A stretch of 54,843 nucleotides of DNA from positions 1 through 54,843 of the forward strand of contig CAYSCZ010000016.1 in NCBI GenBank assembly GCA_964429655.1, in the 5' to 3' direction. This DNA is from CAYSCZ01 sp964429655. GTDB lineage: Bacteria > Bacteroidota > Bacteroidia > Cytophagales > Cyclobacteriaceae. The notes beneath the pieces were generated by a model. It searched no databases. It worked only from the letters and a program-made list of their open reading frames with translations, and had not been told where the DNA came from. Positions 36,822 to 47,000 of the stretch are shown here, piece by piece. The translations under genes were made by a program, and so were the position numbers. Positions within the stretch are counted from its first letter, which is position 1; each line of letters starts with the position of its first letter.

Positions 36822-36945
36822 GAAATAGGCACTTACCGTCAACTTGTTGAATCACCATAGCGGTGCTATGCCTCATCAACATAAGAACCTCTTTCTTTGC
36901 GTTTTATGCCTTCATCACGATTCCTATTCCATAATTCAGGTTAAA
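36822..36945 (-). mobile_element. Diverged copy of the MITE-like element (copy 5)
   Basis: Clearly related but much changed: GGCACTTA near 36828, the hairpin core CACCATAGC/GCTATGCCTC (36853-36874), TATGCCTTCATCACGATTCC in place of ACCCTTCATGACAAAATTCC, and an end TCAGG followed by TTAAA at 36941-36945. The left terminus is not recognisable. Outer stem bases are GTTGA/TCAAC instead of GG(C)TCG/CGACC, a paired replacement. The gap 36814-37038 holds nothing else visible. Confidence 0.65.
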
Positions 36946-37038
36946 TATCCTGGTTGATTCTGTTAGAAAATATCAGCAAAGGGATTGATAATGGTCAACA
37001 AACTAACTCTTTAAAAAGGGTAACCAAGTCATTACATT

Positions 37039-38940
37039 TTAATCTTCAGAAATAACTATTACCATATCATTATGGTCAAGGGTAAATATCTGGGATTTCG
37101 GAGGATTAACAATCACACCATAACTTTGCCCTGATTCCCTGGCAAATTTCATTCGCCTGTACCCGATAGCTATTTGATTTTTTCTGGCGGCGGACTCCAG
37201 CAGCGTGTAAAAATTTATAGGCACACCTGTTCGTACATATTCATCAGCAGCTTTTATGTAGATCTCAGAACCTTCCGCATCGAATAAATCTTCGAAAACC
37301 CTCATTAGGTATTTGTTTTCTGAGACCTGGCTCATTAATAGACTGATTAACCGATCACTTACTATAAAGTCATCAGCGCTTGTGATATCCGCTAATTGTC
37401 GATTACGCATATCCAACATCTCACTTACAATCTTGTACTTATGCCCTAATCTTTCTGAAAAGTTTCTTAAGTGCAACAAGGTGATCAGGGACTGGGCATC
37501 TGCTTCCTGTATCGGGAAGTAACCTTCATAGGAAAGAAGGATGATGTAATCATATTGGTTCAGTTCCATATCCAATAGAGTAGATCTTTCCGCAGTGTCT
37601 AACTGTTCGAACTCTATGGAAAGATTTTTTAATCCCTTATCGATTTTTTTAATTGCTTTTTTAGGATCTTCAAATTTAGATGTCACTTTCAATATAGATC
37701 CTTTGGCAACATAGTTATCAAGTTCAACAATTATGTGTCTGGCGCGTCCATTCCATCCGATCATTATTATTCGCTCTGATTTTTGAGGAACCGATACAGA
37801 AAAGACAATTTTATCATCATGGATCACATAATCACCTGCATTAGCAACAAGTGTATCATCATCTTCAGTGATTCCGATAACCTTATCACCGGTTTTCAAT
37901 ACAGTATTCATCGGAGGATTGATTTCCACCGTTTCGTCAGCATATTGCAGGCCTATAATGGCTGAATCTTCATAAGCGAAAATTGTTTCCCGGAATGTTT
38001 TACCGACCAAACTCTTTTCTTCTTGAAAGTATATCTCATCGCCTCCAAAATCCATCAGTTCAATGTAAACAACGGAGAGCCCCGACTGCCGGCTGGTCTG
38101 GACCATTATCCTGGAAATTATTAAATCAGAATAGATTAACTCGACCTCATCCTCTCCCACCATTCTGGCAACATCAAGGTTCTTCTTATCCACCATCTCT
38201 GCAGTAATGTGGTATGGTTCTTTTCTTCTATTTGGATTGGTGACAATAGCCACAATAGCTTTAATTGTCTGGGAATCTGAATTTTCATTTTCTTTTCCGA
38301 GGATAATTATAGAACTGGTTTCATAGGGATTGGCTATATACAGGTCATGAACATCAATGGGGTTCCCTGTTCTGCATATTACCTTTGTATTTTTTGTATT
38401 ACCAACTTTATCTTTTATTTCATCTTCCATCTCGACTTTATCTTTCTCCGCCAGGATGACGATCACGCCCCGTTTTTGATTCTCATTAGCAATGATCAAT
38501 TCTGAAATGATGGTGAATATCTTAGGAGACCACCCTAAGATAAGTACATGATCCTTTTCGATAACAAATGATCGCCCCTTTTTTAATTCCTCTATTTTTA
38601 TCAGTATACCATTGGACACAAGACCAATTAACGTACTGATTATAATTAAACCGACTAGGGATACGAAAAGCATGTAAAACCTGAATGGCCATAGTTCTTC
38701 GTGTTCACCTAATGTGCCGGGGTCTAATACATGGGTGATAGACGTCCAAAAAGCATTAAGCAAGTTAAAATCTTCATCATGGTTAGGATGAAGACCAAAA
38801 ACTAAGAGTAACAGTGCGAAAAAGGTAATGAGAACCAATGTGATAAGACCCAACCACGAGATAAGCCTTACAGAACCCTTCCCGAAAAAATTATCAAACT
38901 CGTATTTTAAACGAGCTTTATAGGGTTTCTTGTATTCCAT
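37039..38940 (-). CDS. CASTOR/POLLUX-like ion channel or NAD-binding membrane protein
   Basis: Protein of 633 residues with two N-terminal membrane segments (about 22-48 and 85-110). The intervening stretch AFWTSITHVLDPGTLGEHEE resembles a pore loop. It then has RCK-like Rossmann domains: VLILGWSPKIFTIISELI near 128 and RIIMIGWNGRARHIIVELD near 390, each with TrkA-C-like segments. This is the architecture of bacterial relatives of plant CASTOR/POLLUX channels. Ion and ligand unknown. It stands alone between two gene pairs. Confidence 0.82.
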   Translation of the reverse strand: MEYKKPYKARLKYEFDNFFGKGSVRLISWLGLITLVLITFFALLLLVFGLHPNHDEDFNLLNAFWTSITHVLDPGTLGEHEELWPFRFYMLFVSLVGLIIISTLIGLVSNGILIKIEELKKGRSFVIEKDHVLILGWSPKIFTIISELIIANENQKRGVIVILAEKDKVEMEDEIKDKVGNTKNTKVICRTGNPIDVHDLYIANPYETSSIIILGKENENSDSQTIKAIVAIVTNPNRRKEPYHITAEMVDKKNLDVARMVGEDEVELIYSDLIISRIMVQTSRQSGLSVVYIELMDFGGDEIYFQEEKSLVGKTFRETIFAYEDSAIIGLQYADETVEINPPMNTVLKTGDKVIGITEDDDTLVANAGDYVIHDDKIVFSVSVPQKSERIIMIGWNGRARHIIVELDNYVAKGSILKVTSKFEDPKKAIKKIDKGLKNLSIEFEQLDTAERSTLLDMELNQYDYIILLSYEGYFPIQEADAQSLITLLHLRNFSERLGHKYKIVSEMLDMRNRQLADITSADDFIVSDRLISLLMSQVSENKYLMRVFEDLFDAEGSEIYIKAADEYVRTGVPINFYTLLESAARKNQIAIGYRRMKFARESGQSYGVIVNPPKSQIFTLDHNDMVIVISED

Positions 38941-39139
38941 TCAGTGTTAAGTAAACTTAAATTAAAAGTAAAGCTAATTTTAAACGCTTACGCAAAATTA
39001 ACTACCTATGCATTATTGCCTGTTATTAATTATTTAAAGATTAAAATATTTTTCAAGGTACCAACGATCAGCCACCATATTTATGCAGATCAAAATGAAA
39101 ATAAAGATAAACGTCATAAAATTACAGTAATTAATTGCC

Positions 39140-39676
39140 TTAATAATAACCAACTAACCCTAAGAAATCAAAAACTGTAATTCTAAAGCGTTCTTTTTGT
39201 TTTATGTCACTAAACAGGTCAACCGCATCATCTTCAATAATAATTTTCATGTTATAACCCTCCACCAGCTTATTATAAAGCATTAAAGCAGATTGTCTTT
39301 GGAAATTGACATTAGCGTTGTTAAACAAAAATGTATCGATGGTAGCATGATTTGAACAAATGATTTTATAATCCTTGGTACTATTAAGTTTATCGGAATT
39401 GAAAAATAAAAAGGCTTTGTCAGCGCCCCAATTAAAAACTATTTTATGATTGAATAGATGATTAGAATCTGCAGCCGGTTTATTAAGATTATAGATCACA
39501 GCATTTTGGCCTTCTACTTCTTCCATTGTGTAATAAGAAGCCCTAACATTCCTAAAAAATAATTCCGAGCCGTCATCGGTGGAAAAATCAACCTTGGCAA
39601 GTTCTACAGGCCTATTTTTAGCGATATTACAACTCACTAAAACCGATGAAATCAGGATTAACAAGATTCTATTCAT
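39140..39676 (-). CDS. Uncharacterised lipoprotein, 178 residues
   Basis: The signal MNRILLILISSVLVSC gives lipidation at Cys16. The body contains SELFFRNVRASYYTMEEVEGQ near 38 and a C-terminal ERFRITVFDFLGLVGYY. No family recognised. It is divergent from the TPM gene, 67 bp apart. The 199-bp gap 38941-39139 between its stop and the channel gene start shows nothing else convincing. Confidence 0.6.
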   Translation of the reverse strand: MNRILLILISSVLVSCNIAKNRPVELAKVDFSTDDGSELFFRNVRASYYTMEEVEGQNAVIYNLNKPAADSNHLFNHKIVFNWGADKAFLFFNSDKLNSTKDYKIICSNHATIDTFLFNNANVNFQRQSALMLYNKLVEGYNMKIIIEDDAVDLFSDIKQKERFRITVFDFLGLVGYY

Positions 39677-39743
39677 AAACTCTTAACAACACAATGAAAT
39701 CTACTATGTTACACTATTTGATACCTGATCTTAAAAAAAATAA

Positions 39744-40271
39744 ATGATTGCCTGTTTTATTGCACTTCTTTTAAATATTACTTTTTCACATACAGTTGAG
39801 GAGACCGTTGTTGACAAGGCTAATATATTGACAGAACAGGAGCTATTTCTCTTGAGCGGCAAGCTAAACTATTACAGGGATACCTCCGATATAAGATTAA
39901 ACATATTTATTGTTAAAAACATAGGGGACAATAATATTACAGAAGCTACACAGTATAAGAATATAGGTTCTAATGAAATATTTATATTCGTTTCATTACA
40001 AGATAGAAAGCTGACGGTTACTTCAGGAGAGCATTTAGTTAATAAAGTAACACAAGAAGAGGCAAGTAGGATTATTGACGAGTATATTATCCCGAATTTC
40101 CAGCGCAAAAAATATTTTCAGGGATTGGATGAAGCTACCAGCATATTGATGTCCATAGCCTCAACACCCCATAAATCAACATTGAGAATTAATGATATAC
40201 TTCCTGAGTTAGTATTGCTGATGATTCTATCCGTTATAATCATCGTCTTAATAAAGCGATTAAAAAGGTAG
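39744..40271 (+). CDS. TPM domain membrane protein
   Basis: Protein of 175 residues: signal peptide (about 1-15), a TPM (TLP18.3/Psb32/MOLO-1) domain with VVDKANILTEQELFLLSGKL, RLNIFIVKN and DRKLTVTSGEHLVNKVT, and one C-terminal membrane helix (about 150-170) ending in a basic tail. These domains face the periplasm and have been linked to membrane protein repair or acid phosphatase activity in other lineages; the role here is unknown. Its 3' end overlaps the convergent dehydratase gene by 12 bp. Confidence 0.78.
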   Translation: MIACFIALLLNITFSHTVEETVVDKANILTEQELFLLSGKLNYYRDTSDIRLNIFIVKNIGDNNITEATQYKNIGSNEIFIFVSLQDRKLTVTSGEHLVNKVTQEEASRIIDEYIIPNFQRKKYFQGLDEATSILMSIASTPHKSTLRINDILPELVLLMILSVIIIVLIKRLKR

Positions 40272-41210
40272 ATTTCCCAGGTCCACATTTCCACCGGTTA
40301 GGATAATGCCTATTTTTTTGTCCTGATAGTGCTCTTTCACTTTGAACAAAGCGGCTAGGGCGACGGCACAGGATGGCTCGATAATGATTTTCATCCTTTC
40401 CCAAATGATCCTCATTGCGTTTACGATCTCTTCTTCAGATACAGTAATCACATCATTGACGTACTTTTTTATGATATCAAAATTCCTTTCACCTATGGAT
40501 ATCTTAAGTCCATCGGCAATCGTTTTGGGATCTTTTACGGGTGTTAAAATCCCACTTTTAAAAGACTGGTAAGTGTCATTGGCTTTTTCCGGTTCTCCCA
40601 GTATAACATCTGTATTTGGAGAGAGGTAATGTGATATGAGCGCTGTACCTGCTGATAAGCCACCTCCACCAACGGGGGTAAAAATAACATCCAAATCAAT
40701 GGTTTCTTCAATAAGTTCTTTTGCTGCGGATGCCTGACCTGCTATTATTTTATAGTCATCAAAAGGGGGTACGAAAATGGCTCCTTTCTCTTTGGTCACG
40801 GCTTCGCAACTTTGAATCCTTGATTTTTCATTTGGTTCGCAGAAGATAATCTGTGCACCATATTCCTTTACTGCATTTATTTTAACCTTCGGGGCATTTT
40901 TCGGCATGACTATATAGGCTTTGGTGTTAGCAAGCTTGGCAGCGAAGGCAACAGCCTGTGCATGATTTCCCGAACTGTGGGTAGTAAAACCACCAACCCT
41001 TTCCTCAGGCCTCAGGGAAAGAATAAAGTTTGTGGCTCCTCTCATCTTAAAAGAACCAACCTTCTGAAAATTTTCACATTTGAAAAAAATTTCTCCACCT
41101 ACCATCTCATTGATACTGTGTGATGTTAGTATGGGTGTATGGATAATATGCCTTATTATCCGCTGATGGGTTCTTTTGATATCACTTAAGCTGGGAATAT
41201 GATCAAGCAT
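40260..41210 (-). CDS. Threonine/serine dehydratase-like PLP enzyme
   Basis: Fold-type II PLP enzyme of 316 residues. Schiff-base Lys is in GSFKMRGATNFI, the phosphate-binding loop is VGGGGLSAGTAL, and SSGNHAQAVAFAAKL and a terminal ILTGGNVDLG complete the signature. It has the short, single-domain form without the ACT-like regulatory domain, as in catabolic threonine ammonia-lyases and serine racemases, so it is not assigned as biosynthetic IlvA. It follows polA by 24 bp. Confidence 0.88.
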   Translation of the reverse strand: MLDHIPSLSDIKRTHQRIIRHIIHTPILTSHSINEMVGGEIFFKCENFQKVGSFKMRGATNFILSLRPEERVGGFTTHSSGNHAQAVAFAAKLANTKAYIVMPKNAPKVKINAVKEYGAQIIFCEPNEKSRIQSCEAVTKEKGAIFVPPFDDYKIIAGQASAAKELIEETIDLDVIFTPVGGGGLSAGTALISHYLSPNTDVILGEPEKANDTYQSFKSGILTPVKDPKTIADGLKISIGERNFDIIKKYVNDVITVSEEEIVNAMRIIWERMKIIIEPSCAVALAALFKVKEHYQDKKIGIILTGGNVDLGNLPF

Positions 41211-41234
41211 TTCTTTTTGATTCTTTTTTGATGT

Positions 41235-44006
41235 TTAATGCGCTTCGAGCCAATTTTTACCGATGCCCATACCAATCTTCATAGGAACATTAATTGCAAG
41301 CGCATGTTTCATAAAGTTTTCAACATTTTTTCTAACGGTCTCTTCCTCATCATTATAAACTTCAAATACAAGTTCATCATGGACCTGAAGCAGCATCTTT
41401 GATTTCAACTTGTTTTTTATTAACCATTGATGGATTTTTATCATCGCTATTTTAATCATATCTGCTGCACTTCCCTGGATTGGTGCATTGATAGCATTAC
41501 GCTCCGCAAATCCCCTAACTGTTGGGTTTCTGGAATTAATGTCTCTGAGATATCTTCTTCGGCCCAGCAAAGTTTCCACATACTCTTGCTTTTTAGCTTT
41601 TTGAATGATCTCATCCATGTACTCTTTTACTTTGGGAAATTCCTCAAAATATGATTTGATGATATCGCTTGCTTCTCTGCGGAGTATATTCAGGTTTTGG
41701 GCAAGCCCAAAAGCTGATATTCCATAGATGATGCCAAAATTTACTTCTTTAGCTTTTCTACGCATTGAAGGATTGACTTCCTCCAGGGGTACTTTAAACA
41801 CTTTTGAAGCGGTTGTAGCATGTATATCCCTATCATTGACAAATGCTTCGGTCATGCTTTCATCCTTAGAGAAGGCAGCCATAATTCTTAACTCAATTTG
41901 TGAGTAGTCTGCCGATAATATTTTATAATCATCATTTCTTGCTATAAAAGCTTTTCTGATCATTCTACCCTTTTCAGTTCTGATGGGAATATTCTGAAGG
42001 TTGGGATTGTTTGAACTAAGCCTACCGGTTACTGCAATGGTCTGCCGGTAATCTGTATGTAGTCTGTTATCTTTTTTACTGATCAGTAGTGGCAGTGTAT
42101 CGACATAAGTGTTTTTTAATTTTTGATATTCCCTGAAGGTGAGGATTTTTTCAACTATCTCATGCTCAGAAGCCAATTTTGATAAAATATCTTCATTGGT
42201 TGCGTACTGTCCGGACTTTGTTTTCTTTGGCTTTTCAACAACTTTTAACCTATCGAATAAAATCTCACCCAATTGTTTAGGTGAAGCGATGTTAAATTCA
42301 GTCCCGGCAATCTCAAAAATAGCTTTCTGTTCCGTCAGAATATCTTTCGATAGTTGCTCCGACATATCTGAGAGAACTTTAGTGTCAATGCTAATACCAT
42401 CATATTCCATATCTGCTAACACAAAAGACAAAGGCTGCTCTACATCATGAAGTAATTTTTTCAGATTTAATTTAGTGATCTCTTTCTCAAGGATATGCTT
42501 TAGTTGAAGGGTTATGTCGGCATCTTCACAAGCGTACTCCTTTAATATTTCCAGGTCTATAGAACGCATCGACTTTTGCTTGTTTCCTTTTTTCCCGATC
42601 AGAGACTCAATACTAATTGGTGAGTAGTTCAAATAATTCTCAGCCAGTACATCCATCTTATGCGCCGTATCCGGGTCAATGAGGTAATGTGCCAGCATGG
42701 TGTCAAAGATTGGCCCTTGCAGGTGCACATCATAATTTTTAAGTATTTGAATATCGTATTTTAGGTTTTGTCCGATCTTAACAATTGAGTTGTTTTCCAA
42801 TGCTGGCTTAAATAGACCCAATAACTTCTTAGAGGCATTGAAATCTTCTGGAAAGGCAACAAAGAAAGCCTCATTTTTTTTGATTGAGAATGATATTCCA
42901 ACTAACTCCGCATGATTGGTGTCCAGGCTGGTTGTTTCTGTATCGAGGCAAAATTCTTTACACCCCTCAAGTGTGTTGATTAGATTTTCGATTGCTCCTA
43001 CGGATTTTATTAACCGATAATCAACATTAAAGTCTTTAACGGTCGACTTTTGGTTTTCGCTTGCTTCTTCTGCTCCATCAAAGAGGCTGAGCTGATCGTC
43101 GCCTGAACCGGTGCTTGAAATAACCTTATCATCAAAAACTCTTTTTGAAATCGTTCTGAGCTCCAGTTCATCAAAGATGGGTTGCAGTTTATCTTTATCG
43201 GCATCTTTCAATGCCATCAAATCCACATCAAATTCTATGGGAACGTCTATTTTAATGGTTGCTAGTTCTTTTGATACAATACCTTGCTGACCATGTTCTG
43301 TTATTTTCTTTTTGATGCTTCCTTTCAGATTATCCTGGTTTTCAACAACATCCTCAATGGTTTCATACGTCTGTAAAAGCTTTGCAGCTGTTTTGTCACC
43401 TACACCAGGTATCCCTGGGATATTATCGATTGAATCTCCCTTCATTCCTAAAAAATCCCTAACCTGATCAACATACCTGATATTAAACTTATCAAGTACT
43501 TCCTGTTCTCCTAGTATCTCCACAGAATTTCCCATATAGGCTGGTTTGTACAGGAATATATTATCAGTGACCAGTTGGGCGAAATCTTTATCGGGGGTCA
43601 TCATGTATACCTTGAATCCTTCTTTTTCTGCTTTTTTGGCCAATGTTCCAATAATGTCATCTGCTTCATAGCCATCCATTTCCAGTATGGGAATGTTAAA
43701 TCCTTCGATAATTTTTTTGGTGTAAGGAATCGCAATCTTAATATCTTCTGGCTGCTCTTGACGTGTGGCCTTGTACTCACTGAACGCCTTATGTCTAAAA
43801 GTAGGAGCTGAGGTATCATATGCTACAGCAATATGTGTTGGTTGTTCTTTGGTTAGGATTTCTAGTAAGGAATTGGTGAATCCCATGATTGCACCGGTGT
43901 TCATACCCCTTGAATTAATCCTTGGGTTTTTACTCAATGCAAAATGGGCGCGATAAATAAGTGCAAATGCGTCTAATAAGAAAAGTTTCTTTTCGTCCTG
44001 CTTCAT
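41235..44006 (-). CDS. polA: DNA polymerase I
   Basis: Repair and Okazaki-fragment polymerase of 923 residues with all three domains: 5' nuclease (LFLLDAFALIYRAHFA, YEADDIIGTLAKKAE, GIPGVGDKTAAKLL, 1-300), a 3'-5' exonuclease-like domain with DTETTSLDTN and NLKYDIQILK and YACEDADITLQ (about 345-530), and the polymerase with SADYSQIELRIMA, RRKAKEVNFGIIYGISAFGL and LQVHDELVFEV. The exonuclease acids appear kept, so proofreading is plausible. It is a complete, normal-length protein. Confidence 0.95.
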   Translation of the reverse strand: MKQDEKKLFLLDAFALIYRAHFALSKNPRINSRGMNTGAIMGFTNSLLEILTKEQPTHIAVAYDTSAPTFRHKAFSEYKATRQEQPEDIKIAIPYTKKIIEGFNIPILEMDGYEADDIIGTLAKKAEKEGFKVYMMTPDKDFAQLVTDNIFLYKPAYMGNSVEILGEQEVLDKFNIRYVDQVRDFLGMKGDSIDNIPGIPGVGDKTAAKLLQTYETIEDVVENQDNLKGSIKKKITEHGQQGIVSKELATIKIDVPIEFDVDLMALKDADKDKLQPIFDELELRTISKRVFDDKVISSTGSGDDQLSLFDGAEEASENQKSTVKDFNVDYRLIKSVGAIENLINTLEGCKEFCLDTETTSLDTNHAELVGISFSIKKNEAFFVAFPEDFNASKKLLGLFKPALENNSIVKIGQNLKYDIQILKNYDVHLQGPIFDTMLAHYLIDPDTAHKMDVLAENYLNYSPISIESLIGKKGNKQKSMRSIDLEILKEYACEDADITLQLKHILEKEITKLNLKKLLHDVEQPLSFVLADMEYDGISIDTKVLSDMSEQLSKDILTEQKAIFEIAGTEFNIASPKQLGEILFDRLKVVEKPKKTKSGQYATNEDILSKLASEHEIVEKILTFREYQKLKNTYVDTLPLLISKKDNRLHTDYRQTIAVTGRLSSNNPNLQNIPIRTEKGRMIRKAFIARNDDYKILSADYSQIELRIMAAFSKDESMTEAFVNDRDIHATTASKVFKVPLEEVNPSMRRKAKEVNFGIIYGISAFGLAQNLNILRREASDIIKSYFEEFPKVKEYMDEIIQKAKKQEYVETLLGRRRYLRDINSRNPTVRGFAERNAINAPIQGSAADMIKIAMIKIHQWLIKNKLKSKMLLQVHDELVFEVYNDEEETVRKNVENFMKHALAINVPMKIGMGIGKNWLEAH

Positions 44007-44086
44007 TTATTCAGTTTCATTAACTGATAAATGTATTAATAAATCCTCATGCAGGAGAAATTATATGGACTATTTAATATTGATTA

Positions 44087-47000
44087 TTACATACCAACCA
44101 TTACGAATGGTCCCCAATAATAAGGAGAGACCCACTTATCTTTTATGATCCTTTGGGCTTTTTTGAAAGATTCGTGCTTATCACCTGTTTTTAGCCATTC
44201 CTCATAAAAGGCCGTCATCAACTCCTGGGTGGCAGCATCATCAACGGTCCACATACTCATGATCACACTTTCAGCACCGGCTATTTGAAAAGCCCTTTGC
44301 AATCCATAGACACCCTCTCCATTCTGCACTTCACCTAATCCTGTTTCACATGCTGACAGTACTACCAAATCCGTGTCATCAAGATTCATATTCATTGCTT
44401 CGTAAGCAGTGAGTATACCATCTTCACCATTTTCATTTTGATCAGAAATACTACCGGTCGTTAAGAAACTGTTAGCCCCTGCGAGTATGATACCGGCCCT
44501 CAACAGTGGATTTTCGACATAAGTGTCTATCTCTTCTCCTGGTTCAGGTTCTTGATTTTCCAGAAAAAATCCATGGGTTGCAATGTGCAGCGTAGAAGGA
44601 TTTTTTATGTTTTTAATCTTGCTTTCCATTGCGGCATCCTCCATGTAGGTATTGTAGTCGTAGTTGTTTTTGTCATACAATTCTTTAATGGTTTCTATCT
44701 CTTTTTTAGTGCCTGGTAATAGTACAAGCAGGTTATTACCATTCATATAGCGCTGGATATTACCCCTCAATCCTCTGGGTATGCCGCGGCTGCTAGAGAA
44801 AAGCTGTTCTGAGCCTTCACCGCTTCTTACACCTCTGCCTCCCCTGACATCGCGGGTAGCACCTCGAACGCCACCTCTTTCATTGCCTCGTGTGCCTCTT
44901 TCGTCTCCTCTTCCCTGGCTTACTGCCGTTGCCACTTCTTCGGCAGTTGCTTCTGAAGCTTGCTGTTCAGCAATCATTCTTTCGAGGTTACCCATATTGT
45001 AATTTGGGAAACCGAAAAACTCCGCCCCGAGTTTGTTGTCATCATCATCTGAATCCGCCCTAAGTACGAGGTCTTTGGTATTGTTCACCACTCTTATATC
45101 CAACTCATCGACAGTATAATTACCTGTTTCGGAATTTCTCAGACTGTATATACTTACCTGATTATATACACCATCTGGAGCAAAATATATTTTTTCAATA
45201 CCTTCTAATTTATTAGCGATAGGTTTCCAGAATAAGTTGTATGAATAGCTCTCTTCGACCTGGTATTTAATCGCATTGCGATAATTGGCCAAATATCTAT
45301 TCTCTAATCGTCTGCCATTTTTAAAGATTGCTATTTCGGGATTATTTTTTGTATCCGGCTTTACTATCAATGCCGCATAATTGATATCTCTGGTGTAGTA
45401 TCCACCGGAGTCGGGGTTGAACTTTCTGAATCGTACAATTTCAATAGCTGCTTCTCCTTCTTTCAGGTTTTTCTGGACATCTTTCCATGATATTCTTTTT
45501 TTAGAATAAACATTCGCAAAATCTGCCGACTCACGGCCAAGCTCTTTTTCTAATCTTTCTGACAAATAGGATAGTGAATCAATCTTCTTATTTCTTATTT
45601 CAAGATCGCCTTCCGTTGAACTAAACAATTTTGATAGCTGCTCTTTATAACTTATCCAGGTATTAAATCGATCAATTAAAACAGAATCCCCGCTGTTCAG
45701 TATTGATTTACGAACCTTATTGGTTGCATAAAGAATCAAACCTTTTGTGGCTAATTGATAATCATACATATCACCTATCAAAGCGGGATCATTTTCCATT
45801 TCCTGAATGGCAAATGAATTAAACTGCTCAAAAGTATACTTAATCTTGTTGTAGTAAAAGTTGGCTTTTTCCTCTTCACTAAGCACAGGAAAGAATGCTT
45901 CTATCTGTTTGAAATAGATATCAAATATTTCTTTGAATAATTTTTTGGCATTGTTATTTTCATTTTCTGTCCAGTCAAGTATTGCTAGTTTGTTTAAAGA
46001 CCTGACGTACATGTTGTGAAAAGTACCAATCGTTTTTTTTCTAATTTTTCTGGAGGACTCTAAAAATTCCCTTGCTTTTCTTTTGTCCTTCAATTTTAGG
46101 TGGGCATCTCCGAGATAATATTGTATTGTTGCATACTGTATATTTTCACCATAGAGATCTAAATTCAGTGTTGCTGCATCTTCAAGAAGACTTAGTGCTT
46201 CATTATATTGACCAATTGCGATATTGAGGTTTGCAAGGTTTTGCATTACGTACGGTCTCTCATAAATAAGATCTTCGTTATTTCTGGAAATTTCCAGGGC
46301 CAGCTCTAAATTGGATTGAGCAGATTCATAATCGCCATTTAAATTATGTGCAATACCCAATAAGTTCAGGGAATTGACATAGTTAAATGAATTGGTGCCA
46401 TAATATTCCTTATCCATTTCAACAACGCTCATTAAATATTCAATGGCTTTTTCATAATTACCTAACACCGTATAATGATCAGCCAGTGAATAGTAGAGGT
46501 TGGTTAGGATATCAGTATTATCTCCTTCCAGTTTATTAACGATATCTAATGACTCCAGGGACAGACTCTCGGCTATATTGATTTTTCCTATTTCATTATA
46601 AAGGGCACTAAGTGAGTTAAGGGTAGCTATATTTTCTAAAGACGCATACATGCCTATTGCTTCAAATGCTGTGATTGCATCTTGAAAATTTTTCTCAGCT
46701 TTTTTATAAGACCCCAAGTCAAAGTATAAGTTGGCTAGTGTATTAAGCATCAGCGGATATAAATCTTCAGATTTATCTACTTTTCTTAATATAGGCTTTA
46801 ACAGATCAATACCCTTATCAATATCACCTACATATTGATAGTGAATACTAAGCTCGAGCGCCGCATCAAAATATTCATAACTTCTGTCGCCATATTTCTC
46901 TTCGAAAAAGTCAAGATTGGACAGGTACAACTCCTCAGACTTTTCATAGAATCCAAGTTCATCATAAAGACCTGCTAATCCTTTGGCTGATATGGCTTTA

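Noticed and set aside
38944..39180. Plus-strand 78-residue frame between the channel gene and the lipoprotein
   Set aside because: Lys/Leu/Asn-rich AT-driven composition, no ribosome binding site, and overlap with the 3' end of a lipoprotein gene that has a clear signal.
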